A stretch of DNA of 64,000 nucleotides from Todiramphus chloris collaris. Lineage: Eukaryota > Chordata > Aves > Coraciiformes > Alcedinidae. The notes beneath the pieces were generated by a model. The model ran no database searches, was not told the DNA's origin, and saw only the letters and a program-made list of their open reading frames with translations. The stretch covers positions 1,082,902-1,146,901 of the forward strand of contig JANVCC010000021.1 in the NCBI GenBank assembly GCA_025345505.1, read 5' to 3'. Numbering within the stretch: position 1 is the first letter of the stretch; each line of letters starts with the position of its first letter. This document shows positions 51,293 to 62,665 of the stretch, piece by piece. Made by a program: the position numbers and the translations under genes.

Positions 51293-51831
51293 TATTTATG
51301 CACGTTCCATTCATGTCTGGAAGTAGAATCTTCTGAGCAATCTCTGCCTTATGTTATGATGGGTGCCATGGAAAACACAGCATGGAATTAAAACATGTGA
51401 GAAATATCTCACCTAATGTGAGTGCATGAGAGGATGTTATAATCCATGGTGCCCTCCACCATCTGGTCCTTGGCAATTCACACTGTCCATATTATGATTG
51501 CACAACAAGATGAGATCTAGTTACACACTATACTTTCACAGCTCCCACTTTCTTTGGAAAGTGACCCAGGTACACGCCAGGATGACAGCTATGGTAAGCT
51601 TCTGCACATCTCTTACTTGTCTTGATGGGAGAAGGGGATGGGTGAAGAGTATAAGTCACCCACAACATAAGTTTAGCTGATGAGGATTAGGCAGAAGGTG
51701 CCTTCCAAATGTTATGACACAGCTAATGAAATAATAATGGGTAACAGTTGAAAGGAGGTGTGGCTAAGACTTCTTAGTATGAGCTGCTGCTCTTTGGTTG
51801 TAGACTTCTGAGAAGTGAAACACAGGAACTG

Positions 51832-51895
51832 TGTTGGACTCAATGATCTCCAGAGGTCCCTTCCAACCCCTGCCATTCTTATCATTGCATGATTT
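51832..51895 (+). mobile_element. Very short CR1 3' end
   Basis: GTTGGACTCAATGATCTCCA followed by GAGGTCCCTTCCAACCCCTG and a degenerate tail. Confidence 0.85.
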
Positions 51896-52388
51896 CCAGG
51901 TGCTGCGTGATTTCAGAGGAGGATGTTTGATAATGTAAGGTTGTCTTTGCTCAGGTTTTTCAGAATTGAGAAATCTCTGTTGTTGAGTTCTCTTCACTCT
52001 GCTGACCCCGGGAAGAGATATTCTCCAAATACACAACTTTTTCCTGATGTTTCCTCTCAGATTTTCCAGACATCATGGAGTTAATCAAATGTCTGTCCTT
52101 GAGGTTTAAGTAAAGAAGGGGAAAATAACAAGTAATAGCTGGGTTTTATTTGGTTTTAGGGCAGAAAAAGACTATTTCATCTGAATTTTGACTTGGCATA
52201 ACTGTAAGTCTTCTTCCAGAACAGATAATCTGCAGGAGTGGCATGGCCAAGCTTTCTCTGCCATAGAGTGCTTCTGCAGAGTCATGGTGGGCCACACCAT
52301 AAAGAGGCTAAGAGAGTGGACAAGTGAGGAAAGCAAGCAAACAGTTCAGGGTGTTAAAGATACATTTTTACTTCACATCTCACATTGT

Positions 52389-52589
52389 GATTTTTAGGAA
52401 AGAACAAGTCAAGAGCTAGAAATGGGATGCTTGAANNNNNNNNNNGATTTTTAGGAAAGAACAAGTCAAGAGCTAGAAATGGGATGCTTGAAAGATTTTT
52501 AGGAAAGAACAAGTCAAAAGCTAGAAATGGGATGCTTGAAAGATTTTTAGGAAAGAACAAGTCAAGAGCTAGAAATGAGATGCTTAAGA
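52389..52589. repeat. 48-bp minisatellite interrupted by an assembly gap
   Basis: Four copies of a 48-bp unit starting GATTTTTAGGAAAGAACAAG lie at 52389, 52446, 52494 and 52542, at most a few differences apart. A 10-N gap at 52436-52445 falls exactly after the first copy, one base short of a full unit. The array is probably collapsed and longer in reality. Confidence 0.95.
52436..52445. other. Assembly gap (10 N) inside a minisatellite
   Basis: Ten N bases flanked on both sides by copies of the same 48-bp unit. Confidence 0.99.
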
Positions 52590-53724
52590 ATTGCACATGC
52601 ATTTAATGGTTGTCCTTCCTTTCAATGATGTGTCATTGATCCCTGTGACCACTTAGGGAACCAAAGGAAAGCTCAACAGGAGGTGAATTAATATTATTCA
52701 TCAGAATGTTGTGTGTCTCCCATGAGCAGCTGAAGGTTTAAAGGACAAACTTAAACAAAATAACAAAGCCGCTTTGTCTTGTCCCATTGATCCAAAAGAG
52801 AACACTTGCTGTACCTTAAAATCTATTTTGAGTCTCCTGCAGAAAGTCTGCTGTGAAAGAAATGGAGTTTTATAATAATTATTTGGAGCCTTAGGGGTTC
52901 AGAGCATCTTCTGGTTCACATTACTGCTGCCTTACTACCTGAATACATTTTCATGTGTATCCTAATCAGTTTATTTACTGTTTGAATGCTATTTTTGATG
53001 CCAGGAAGATATGTCTGGGTAGAGCAGTGTAAAAATCTCTCTGTTTGTAGGGAATGATGAAAAATCCTTCAAAATACATTTCAGACAGTGTTATAAACAG
53101 TATCTGATAATGCAAAAGCTCTGTCTCCTAGCAGTGCATTGGACAAACTGGTTTTAAGCTCTGCTCCCTCATCACAGGATTTAATATGTGGGGTTTATTT
53201 TTTAAATCTGACATATCAAAAGAGAGATGACAGGTAGTGCAAGGCTACCCCTTAGATATGAAGGAATTCACTTAAATCTCATGCGGTACATGTTGAGGGA
53301 GGAGTCTTGGAGAAACATGTGACATTCACCTCCTGTTTCTAATACACAGGATAATGAAAAACAACATAAATGGAGACACAACGGTGCATGAAGTATTTTC
53401 AGCAGGTAGAATGTGGGACTTTAGTTCTGCACGAGGAAGCAAAGTACTACTTGCAAAGATATCAATTATACCAGTAGACCAAAATGAAGTACAGTCTGAA
53501 TGGAAAAACATGTTCCTAGCCTCAGTTAAGCACATAAGTTACCTCTATAGGCACTGGAGTTCATCATACCAAGCCTATCAATCTATGTGTGAAATGCTAA
53601 GGCTCGAACACCAGGCCTAGATGAACCTCACAACCAAACGTTACACTGCACATGAAATGCAATATTCATCCATTTTGCTGTTTTAACATGAGTACATATT
53701 TTGATGTCAATTTATCAAGGTTTG
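52590..53724. other. Intron 3 DNA with no recognised element
   Basis: No gene or repeat family recognised. Confidence 0.5.
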
Positions 53725-54305
53725 TTGTAACGCTTATTATGTAACAGTAACTGAAAGGGGATCGTTTCTTTATTTAGGGTCATGTTGCAAGGCCATGAAA
53801 CCAGACACCTAGCCTTGTTGAGAAATATGTGGTCAGGCCCAAACAGATAGAAAAACTCCCTTGGTTCCTTCTTGAGCCCTGGCCAGGCTTTGGGTGGAAT
53901 CCAAAAGGAGGATGAAAACAGTAGTTTCCTCACTTAAGTTATGCAAAATAGTTTATTCAACTATATAAAACCTGGACACTCTTGCAGCGGCTTTGAAGAC
54001 CTCACCTATGAGTGGACACATGGTTTAGGACCTCCCAATTGCTAGGAAAGGCTCTTCAGATCCTTCCTGCAACTGGGGCTCCCCAGAATCTGCAGATCTG
54101 GATGATGGTAAAGTATTAGGGCAATTAGTGACATACCTTTCTTAATCACTATTGTTAACCTTATATAGTAATGATTAGGCACATTACCTTGTTTTGCTTT
54201 ATTCTTGATGTATTATTTCACTTATTTTATTGCTTTAAACATAGGTAAAGACAAACTCACTTCTTTAACTTAGTGTCTGTGACTTCTGTGCTGACCCTTT
54301 CCATT
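53725..54305 (+). mobile_element. Probable solo LTR
   Basis: A compact GC-richer unit with a TATA box (TATATAAAA, 53962-53970) and a following segment (GAGTGGACACATGGTTTAGG, CTGCAGATCTGGATGATGG) that looks like avian LTR sequence to me. No AATAAA was found on this strand and no target duplication could be fixed, so borders and class are tentative. Confidence 0.35.
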
Positions 54306-54750
54306 GTCAAAAGAGCATGTAAGACAGTTCAGTACTAGTGGAAAGACAAAACTAAGTTTCAAGATCTTGAAAAGAGCAATTTAGCTGGACTGGACAGCTT
54401 AAGGACTTTGATGCAGAGACAGTCTTGAATTTCTGTAAGCCAAAGAGCTCATTATTGGTTCTTGACTGAGATGAGAGCTTGGCAGTGATCAAGCAACTTA
54501 GACTAATAATGTATGTGGGAATGCAACATTCCTTTGAGGAATCTCATGACACCTGCATGAATAAATTTAGGTCTAAAAAATGAAAGTTGTTCCTACTGTA
54601 ACAAGTCTGGCAAGAGAGCTTTTTATCCACTCTCACCAGGTGTTCTCAGTTGCATTCTCTCTGAAGACAAGGAAGAAGGATTCAGCTTTCCTGGCTCATC
54701 TAGTGGCAGGGGGAAAGTTGGAATAAACAAAAGATACCTTGGTTTCCTGT

Positions 54751-54893
54751 ATCATGGAATCATAGAATGGTACGGGGTGGAAGGGACCTCTGGAGGTCAT
54801 TGGGTACAACCTCCCTGCCAGAGCAGGTTCATCCAGGGCAGCCCACACAGGAACAGATCCAAGCAGGTTTTAACAGTCTCTAGAGAAGGATGT
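54751..54893 (-). mobile_element. Short CR1 LINE 3' end
   Basis: On the plus strand: ATGGAATCATAGAATGGTAC, GGAAGGGACCTCTGGAGGTC, then CCAGAGCAGGTTCATCCAGG. Truncated shortly before the usual 'gcctgttccag' segment. Confidence 0.88.
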
Positions 54894-55284
54894 TTGATCA
54901 AAAAATAATTGAAGCAACATTTTTTCTTAGGTAGGGACAATACCATAATAAGTGGTCACATGAAATGAGTAAATTTTAACAAAAATTATTTTGGTTTTCC
55001 ACTACTTAATGGAAAACCAAATAATAAAATGTTTAGAGAGTCAGACAGTAACAGGCACCACTGAAGAACAGATTATATCATGCTTTGAAAAACACAAGTT
55101 ACAAGAACTACTCCAGTTGTTGAGCATACGGATTAAGCTCTAAGTGTATCAGCTCCGTTTAACAGCAAGAATAGAACCCACTACTTGGGGTATTATAATT
55201 CCACTATCAAGAATGACAGGATGTATACAAAAGCACTGATATCTTCTTGCAGATATTCCAGCAATTATGAGATTGCTTGGGTAA

Positions 55285-55728
55285 GCAATTGGTTCCGGAA
55301 AAGGGCAATGAAGTTGGTTAAGATTCTATGAAGGTTCTGGAGAACATGTCTTATGATGAGTGGCTGAGGGAGCTGGAGTTGTTTAGTCTGGAGAAGAGAA
55401 GGCTGAGGGGAGACCTTCTTGCTCTCTACAGCTCCCTGAAAGGAGGCTGTAGAGAGGTGGGTGTTGGTCTCTTCTCACAAGTCACAGGTGATAGGACAAG
55501 AGAAAATGGCATCAAGTTGCACCAGGGTAAGTTTACATTGGACATGAGGAAAAGCTTCTCTCTCAAAAGAGTTATCAAGGTTTAATAGTCATCCCTGGAT
55601 GTATTTAAAAGCCTTCTAGATATGACGCTCAAGAATATGGTGTAGTAGTGTCCCCGGTAGCATTAGATAATGGTTGGACCTGATGATCTTAAAGGTCTTT
55701 TCCAACCAAAGTGACTCTGTCATTCTTT
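55285..55728 (+). mobile_element. CR1 LINE 3' end
   Basis: GAGTGGCTGAGGGAGCTGGA, GGCTGAGGGGAGACCTTCTT, CTGAAAGGAGGCTGTAGAGA, then GATGATCTTAAAGGTCTTTT. The middle is internally deleted: the 'aacaggctgcccag' segment is missing at about 55583. Confidence 0.9.
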
Positions 55729-57339
55729 AATAACTCACTGGATAGCTGTAGCCCCAGGCAGTTACATGGCTTAATTAATGTCCATAATCATCGGCCTGTT
55801 TGATAAATTTCTTCATCTGGTATGAAAATGCTTCTGTGTCCAGAGACTTCATGACCAGAAAAGTTTCTGAACCAGGGTACAATTAAGACTTACAGAAGAA
55901 AAACATTTCACTACTTTTAATATTGAGCTTTATAAGTTTATAAAATAGATTGAGCCACCTGGCTGTGTGCCAGGAGATGCTTGTACTTCTATGTTAATCA
56001 AGATACCAGACAAGTCTATAATGAGTAAGGAAAAAAAAAAAGACCTAATCTTTAAATAAGCAGATTTCACCCGCACTATTATTCATGATAACTTTGTACC
56101 TTTTTTTTTTTTTTTTTTTTTTTTTGGTCAGAATCAGCCCTGATTTTAAAAGATGACAAGATTTCAACGTACTTAAAGAAAAAAAAAACATTGGAAAGAG
56201 ACATGCCAGTTAGCTTGATCAAGTCATCTTTTAAGTCAGCATAGATTGTAACTTAGTATAAAGATTTCACCTCATATGGGTAAATACTCTACAGCTGTCA
56301 AGAATGGTTGTTTTTCTTCATTTACAGGATCAATTTTGTAATTCATTCATGTAGCTCAAAAGTAGCTACATTTATACTTGAAATAGAGACATTTCTATGC
56401 AGCTTTTAATTCTTTTTTTTTTTACCACAGCTACAGTTTAAGAATAAGTTAAAATGATATGAAAGTAGATATATCCTATTTTATATGGTATTACAATTTA
56501 CAAGATATCTTTGGAAGCAGACTGTGCAAATATATGAGAGAAAATCCACATAATGCATATGAATTATCAACCACAGTCTTCACAGATGGGATTTTTTTTG
56601 TCTTCAAAGAAAAAGAAAAAAAAGAAATTCTAATTTTTGATAGTATAAATTCAGGATCATTAATAGAATTACGAAGAGAGCATCACAATCATTAGGTACA
56701 CTGTATCCCAAACTGTACTGGTGGGAGTCTCAGAGATCTGAAGGTTGAATGGAAAGGAGGACTCCCCTTAAAATTAATGCAATAGCAAAAAGATCATGCT
56801 CAGCACTCTTCAGGATGACCCTAAAGAGATTAAACTAGAAGCCATGGCACTCTCCTCACCATACACACTGCCGGCTATGCAATATCTTCCAGGTCAGGTG
56901 ACAAGCCAGCCACTGTCCCAACATACACTCAAGTCACATCCTGGCTGGATCCAACCCTTGAGAAAGCTCAGATATGCTTCTTAGACATTTACAGCCAGCA
57001 GTCATTTTCCTGGGAGTGCTCATATATGCACAAAAAGTCAGGGAAAGCATTAAGTAGTTGTAAAGGCTTATACAAAACTCCACATCAGTATTCAGGCAAA
57101 ATTGTTTGTAGAAGCTTTTGGTGGGTTTAGGATTCATCCAGTTACAAAACAAACTAAAACTATTTGCCTTAGCTGAGCAATAGCAACATGAATAACAAAT
57201 CAAGAACAGTCACAGGAAATAATTTGTCAGTAATCTGTGGGGTGAAAAGGCTCATATAATAGTCTATCCTGAAAAAAAGATCAAAATAATCAACAACTCC
57301 ATGAAAAAAAAAGCAGTGCCTGACAGTAGACAATTCAAA
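55729..57339. other. Intron 3 DNA with homopolymer runs
   Basis: Poly-T at 56101-56125 and A-rich runs near 56031 and 56184. No gene recognised. Confidence 0.5.
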
Positions 57340-57403
57340 GAATCATAGAATCATTCTGGTTGGAAGAGACATTTAAGATCATCAAATCCAACTGTTAACA
57401 CTG
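57340..57403 (-). mobile_element. Very short CR1 3' end
   Basis: On the plus strand: GAATCATAGAATCATTCTGG, TTGGAAGAGACATTTAAGAT, CATCAAATCCAACTG. Confidence 0.88.
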
Positions 57404-58204
57404 TCAGGTCACCAGAGAAATTCATGCAGAGAAAATAAAACTACGTTCAATATTGTGTTTACTGTGAATAACTGGTCTTTTGCTGTCCTGCTAGTAGACC
57501 TCCAGCAGTGCCCAAAGCTGTTACTGCAACTGCAACTCCCTCATGTTCTCTGCGGACAGAAGTACCTTGATCAATGCATCTGTACAACTGTTTAATCTTA
57601 AAAGCTCTTAAAACTTTTAAAAGTCACATTTTGATACTTGCTGTCTATCCATTTTTTTTTTTTCAGACAGAATTTAATTGACTGCTGTTGAAATAACCCA
57701 CTGAAACTAACTTCTTGCTCAGTGTGAAAAGGAAAAACATTTCTAGATTACTCTAAACACACAGTAATAGCAGAAAGCATGACACAGTATATGGAGTGTA
57801 CTTTGGAAAATCTGATGAAAATATTTCAAGTCAGTCACTGTACTTTCATGGAACAGAATCACTTCACCACAACACATTGAATGTGAACATGTTCTCCCCA
57901 GTTTTTCATTTCCTGGCACAACTTTGCAAATGTGAGAAAAAAAAAAAAAAGTGTTTAAAATTCATCTGATTTAGTGTGGAATTTTGTGAGGTTTGGGGTT
58001 TTTTTTTTTTTTTGAGTGCATATATGAGGAACAGTCAAGATAGATGTCAGCTATCAAAATGTCCCTGAAAATGCCCTGCTATATCACTTCTTCCATTAAA
58101 CTTTAGTCACTTCACAGAAATAAACTGTTTAGCTAGATAAATAGAAGCTAGCAATATGTAACAGCATTAGTATGACTACAGCCAACAGGTGCAGGGTTAC
58201 GTTT

Positions 58205-58445
58205 CTTCCCCTCTATTTAGCTCTTGTGGGGCCATATCTGAAGAACTGTGCCCAGTTTGGGGCTCCTTAGTGCAAGAAAGGTATTGGCACACTGAAGTAA
58301 GTCCAGCAGAGGACCCTGAGATGATCAGAATCAAGAGCACAAGATACAGGGAGAGGGTGAGAACCTGGATTTGTTCATCTTTGAGAAGGCTCAGGAGAAG
58401 ACTTTTGCACTGTCTCCAAATACCTGATCAGAGGACAGAAGTAGA
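58205..58445 (+). mobile_element. Old CR1 LINE fragment lacking the 3' end
   Basis: GTGCCCAGTTTGGGGCTCCT, AGTCCAGCAGAGGACCCTGA and TTGAGAAGGCTCAGGAGAAG match the CR1 region just before the 3' part, which is absent. Confidence 0.7.
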
Positions 58446-59286
58446 TTCAGCATTACATTAATACATTAATATACAAAACCAGACAACTAAAACTACCCAT
58501 TTGAGAACTAAATTTAATATTGACTACCTTAGAGAGTGAAAATAAATCATAAGTCCCCACTTCTCCATCCAGTAAAATAGTATCTGCCTATGTTTTTTGT
58601 AATGTGAAGGAAATGGAAATACTCAAATCACACAGTAAGGAAAGGAAATGACTAAATTATAGTTTTGTTATTAGTAACAATAAAACCACTACCTGCTGTT
58701 CAGAAGAGTCAAAAATTACATTTAGTAAAGGTTATTTCAAATGTCATAGTATTAAAGCATAATTAAAACCGATACAAAAACATGCAGATAAAGAATATTA
58801 TTCTGCATTTCTTTCATTTTGCCTGCTACAGGACAAAATACATTCCCTAAACAGCTGCTGTTGGACTGGAAATATTTTGGAATTTTTTACTATCAGTGGA
58901 TTAATATTTATAGGAAAATATTTTGTACTTAGCGGGAGCAGTCTCCTGGGCCATCGCTGTGCTTTTAGCACTGCAGATGTCTCTGAATGTTTCCTTACAG
59001 ACAATTGCTGTAAAAATAAGTATATACAGATGGAAGTACGGCAAGATGATGCGAGTTATAGTACCCCAGGCAGTAGTATTTTATGCATTTTTTTAATGTT
59101 ACATTAAAAAACTTATGAGCATCTACTCTGCTAACCAAGTCCATCTCTAGTCCTGGGGGTTAAATACAAGTATTGCGGGTTGAGTTGGTTTGAGAACACA
59201 TCCATCCTGCCTGTTTGCAGGATCCCAATGGAGGATATATCATGTAAGCTGGAAGTAGTAGGTTCTACATTAATTCTTTAAATTAA

Positions 59287-59665
59287 TTGCTAGAAGAGGA
59301 GAAGGAGAGGAGAAGTCTGAGAGGGGATCTGATTAACGTCTATAAATACATAAGGTCTGGGCATCAAGAAGGCAGGGGCCTCTTTTCACTTGTGCATTGT
59401 GATAGGATGAGGGACAATGGATCCAAGCTCAAGTACAGAAGTTCCACCTCAACATGAGGAAGAACTTCTTACTGTAAGGGTTACAGAGCACTGGAACAGA
59501 CTCCCCAGAGAGGTTGTGGAGTCTACTTCTCTGGAGACTTTCAAGACCTGCCTGGATGCATTTCTGCGTTATCTGCTCTAGTTTTGTCCTGTGCTGGCAG
59601 CGGGGTTGGACTCAATGATCTTCGGAGGTCCCTTCCACCCCTTAACATTCTGTGAATCTGTGTGA
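59287..59665 (+). mobile_element. CR1 LINE 3' end, twin of the 31834 copy
   Basis: GGAGAGGAGAAGTCTGAGAG, TATAAATACATAAGGTCTGG, AGTTCCACCTCAACATGAGG, GATCTTCGGAGGTCCCTTCC. Subfamily and truncation point match 31834-32193. Confidence 0.92.
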
Positions 59666-61805
59666 TTATGAAAAAGGAGTGTTTCTGTGGTGACTGTGAT
59701 ACCTGAGGTCAGTTGGATGATATAAAGATCCTTGTAATCCATTAATGTATCCTTGTAATCTATTAATGCAAGCATGGCCATCTGATTGAGAGTGTCCAAA
59801 CAAGGCAACAAATACAATACAAATCAGAAAATAAAAGCAGCTCAGTGAGCCCAGAGCAGCTTCCAAACATTAGCTAGAAAAAGTGAAAACAGTCTCAAAA
59901 CAGACCAACAGCACAGCATAAAATCACCCGTAATATTCTTTTCTCTTATGTAAATCCTGTATTTGCCATTAAGCCTTTCCTTATTTACAGAGCCTTTCCA
60001 AAGTTTCATTACTCAGCCATTTACTCAGAATTTGTAATGTGCAGAACTTACAGTGGTGGTTTACTGGTTTCTCAGAGATGGGAAAATAGAGGACAGAAGA
60101 GTGGTGTGAAACTGTGTTAGTTTTGAGATATATCCCACTTCCCTTCTAGTACCTAACCTCTACCTCCACCTTCACAGAATACCTTCTAAGCCATTATGTC
60201 GTGTAGCTACAAAATGCAGAGGTGATAGCATGGGCAGAATGATTTTTGAATATGCTTCCCCAAAACTAAATTTAACCTTCATTAGCAGTTATGAATTGGA
60301 TGATAGCTGCAATTACGTCAAGCTTCTGATGGAACGCAATTTCAAAACATTAGCAGTAGGTGATTTGCATTTAACATTTAGTGTACAACCAAATCACTCC
60401 TATTATATTAAAGGTGTATCACAACACAATTAGCTGAAAAGCCTGACGGTGTAAATTAGTCCCACTTCAAGACACTAAGAAAACTCAAACTCCTACTGAG
60501 ATTTTATTTTATTTATTAAAGCAATATAAAAATCTCTTAAAAATAAAAAATAATAATTAAAAAATCACATGTAATGTCTGCTGCCTCCTTAACTCTTCTG
60601 TAGGAAGACAGAAGATAAGGCATGTCCATGAGGAGCCTAGTCCATCTCAGTCTTTTACATAATCTCACATCCAGGTATGCAACGATAACAAGTCAGACTA
60701 AACAAGAGTAACAGTTTGCAATACTTATTTTGATACAATGTCCAGTAGTTCTAACAAATACAGACTGTATTTTGTAAATTGGATAAAATCATCTGTAATG
60801 TTAGGCATCTATGGCAATGTATAGCCACGTACATTTATTTAAAACAAAAAGTGATAAACACTCTGAGCTATTTTGCCTTCACATTATACTTATCCGTAGC
60901 ATCCATGGCATTTTACTTGTGTACTCCAGGGAACAGCAATTGAGTGCCCAAGTACTTCCAAAACCTAAATTGCCAATGTGTCACCAATTAAGCAAACACC
61001 TTTATGACGCATTCACATAAAAGTTCATACTGCTACAACAGGAAAGGAAAATTAGGATTACGTAATGAAGTGCAAATACATACGCTTTTGGTACCCAGGT
61101 GATGCTGAACCAGAAGGTTTTGCTCTACCCAAGCTCCAGTTTTCATATGCAAATATTTTCATGGGTGTCGATACCTACACACAGTGAATGCCGATTTGAA
61201 CATCTCAAATGTGAGTGGAGATACTGCACTAAGGCAAAATGAAGACTACACCCGGTGCTTAGTGTCTTAAAAGTCTTAGTATCTTAAGTGCTTAGAATCT
61301 TAGAAAAGGAAACAAGAAAGAAATGTATGTCTAAAGCAAGCCTATTTGCTCGTGGCTTAAAAGTCACGGTAAAAATGGTTGGCACCTTCATTCAACCACA
61401 TGTATTACAAGGTTGATGAAATACAACATATTTCATTAATTTGCAAAAAGTTTAACATACATGAAGAGGCCCCATTACAACTCCTAATGAGTTCGAAATG
61501 AGAAGTGAAGCATGGAGGGTGCAATTGCACGTGAGGACACGCAGTTCATAACTAGGTATTTGATAAAAGAAACAGAAAAGTGTCGGTGAGGTAAGCCAGT
61601 GACGATGCTTGCTGGCATAGAGGATGTTGCAACAGGGCTTGTTAGGAAAAAGGGAGGGGAGGTTTCTAATTGAAGAGTTAGTACAGAACTATGCTGAATG
61701 GCAGGTTCTACCTTGTCTTCATATCTGTCCACCAATCACAGCTGAAGCCACAAAAATCATAGTTAGACAATTTTACTTTTTTTTTTTTCTCCAAGCATCT
61801 TGAAA
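59666..61805. other. Intron 3 DNA with no recognised element
   Basis: AT-rich unique-looking sequence, with a T-run at 61777-61788. The open frame at 60230-60433 resembles nothing known. Confidence 0.5.
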
Positions 61806-62665
61806 TACAGAATCACAGAATCATTAAGGTTAGAAAAACCTTAAAGATCATCAAGTCGCATGGTCTACTAAACATTATCAGGAACACTAAACTATGTTCT
61901 GAAATGCCACATCTACTTGTTCTTTGAACCCCTCCAGGGATGGTGACTCCACCAACTCCCTGGGCAGCCTGTTCAAGGCCTCACCACTCTCTCAATAGAG
62001 AAATTGTTCTTCATGTCCAATCTAAACCTCCTCTGGTGAAACTTAAGCCCTTTTCCTCTCCTCCTATCACTAGTTAATTGGCAGAAGGGACCAACAGACA
62101 CTTCACTACAACCTCGCTTCAGAGAGTTGTAGAGAGCAAGAAGGTCTCCCCTCAGCCTCCTCTGCTCCAGACTAACCCAGCCCAGCTCCCTCAGCCGCTC
62201 CTCAGCAGACATCTTCTCCAGAGCCCTCCCCAGCTTCCTTGCCCTTCTCTGGCCCCGCTCCAGCCCCTCAAGCTCTTTCTTCTCCTGCGGCGCCCAAAGC
62301 TGAGCCCAGTGCTCAAGGTGCAGCCTCCCCAGTGCCCAGCCCAGGGCCACCATCCCTGCCCTGCTCCTGCTGGACACACTATTGCTGAGCCAGGCCAGGA
62401 TGCCCTTGGCCTTCTTGGCCACCTGGGCACACACTGGCTCATGTTCATCCAGGTGTCCCCCAGCACCCCCAGGTCCCTTTCTGCCCAGCAGCTTTCCATC
62501 CACTCCTCCCCAAGCCTGGAGCGCTGCCTGGGATTGTTGTGACCCAAGTGCAGGACCTGGCACTTGGCCTTGTTAAACCTCATCCCATTGACCTCATCCC
62601 ATCAATCCAATCTGTCCTGATCTCTCTGTGGAGACTTTCTACCCTCGAGCAGATGACAATACAAT
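61806..62665 (-). mobile_element. Longest CR1 LINE copy (ORF2 end plus 3' region)
   Basis: About 860 bp on the minus strand. It starts in ORF2 with [20 protein letters not shown] and [10 protein letters not shown] and continues through the 3' region (AACAGGCTGCCCAGGGAG-like) to an octamer tail (agaatcacagaatcatt on the plus strand at 61810). A 196-codon stop-free frame (61973-62563) crosses the ORF2-UTR border in the wrong frame and is an artefact. It is the best preserved copy of the window and probably one of the youngest. Confidence 0.93.

Noticed and set aside
52389-52589. CRISPR-like regular repeats
   Set aside because: Units are contiguous without spacers, in a vertebrate genome; this is a minisatellite.
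61973-62563. 196-residue open frame
   Set aside because: It lies across the CR1 ORF2/3' region in a non-coding frame; the genuine ORF2 frame is the neighbouring one ([11 protein letters not shown]...).
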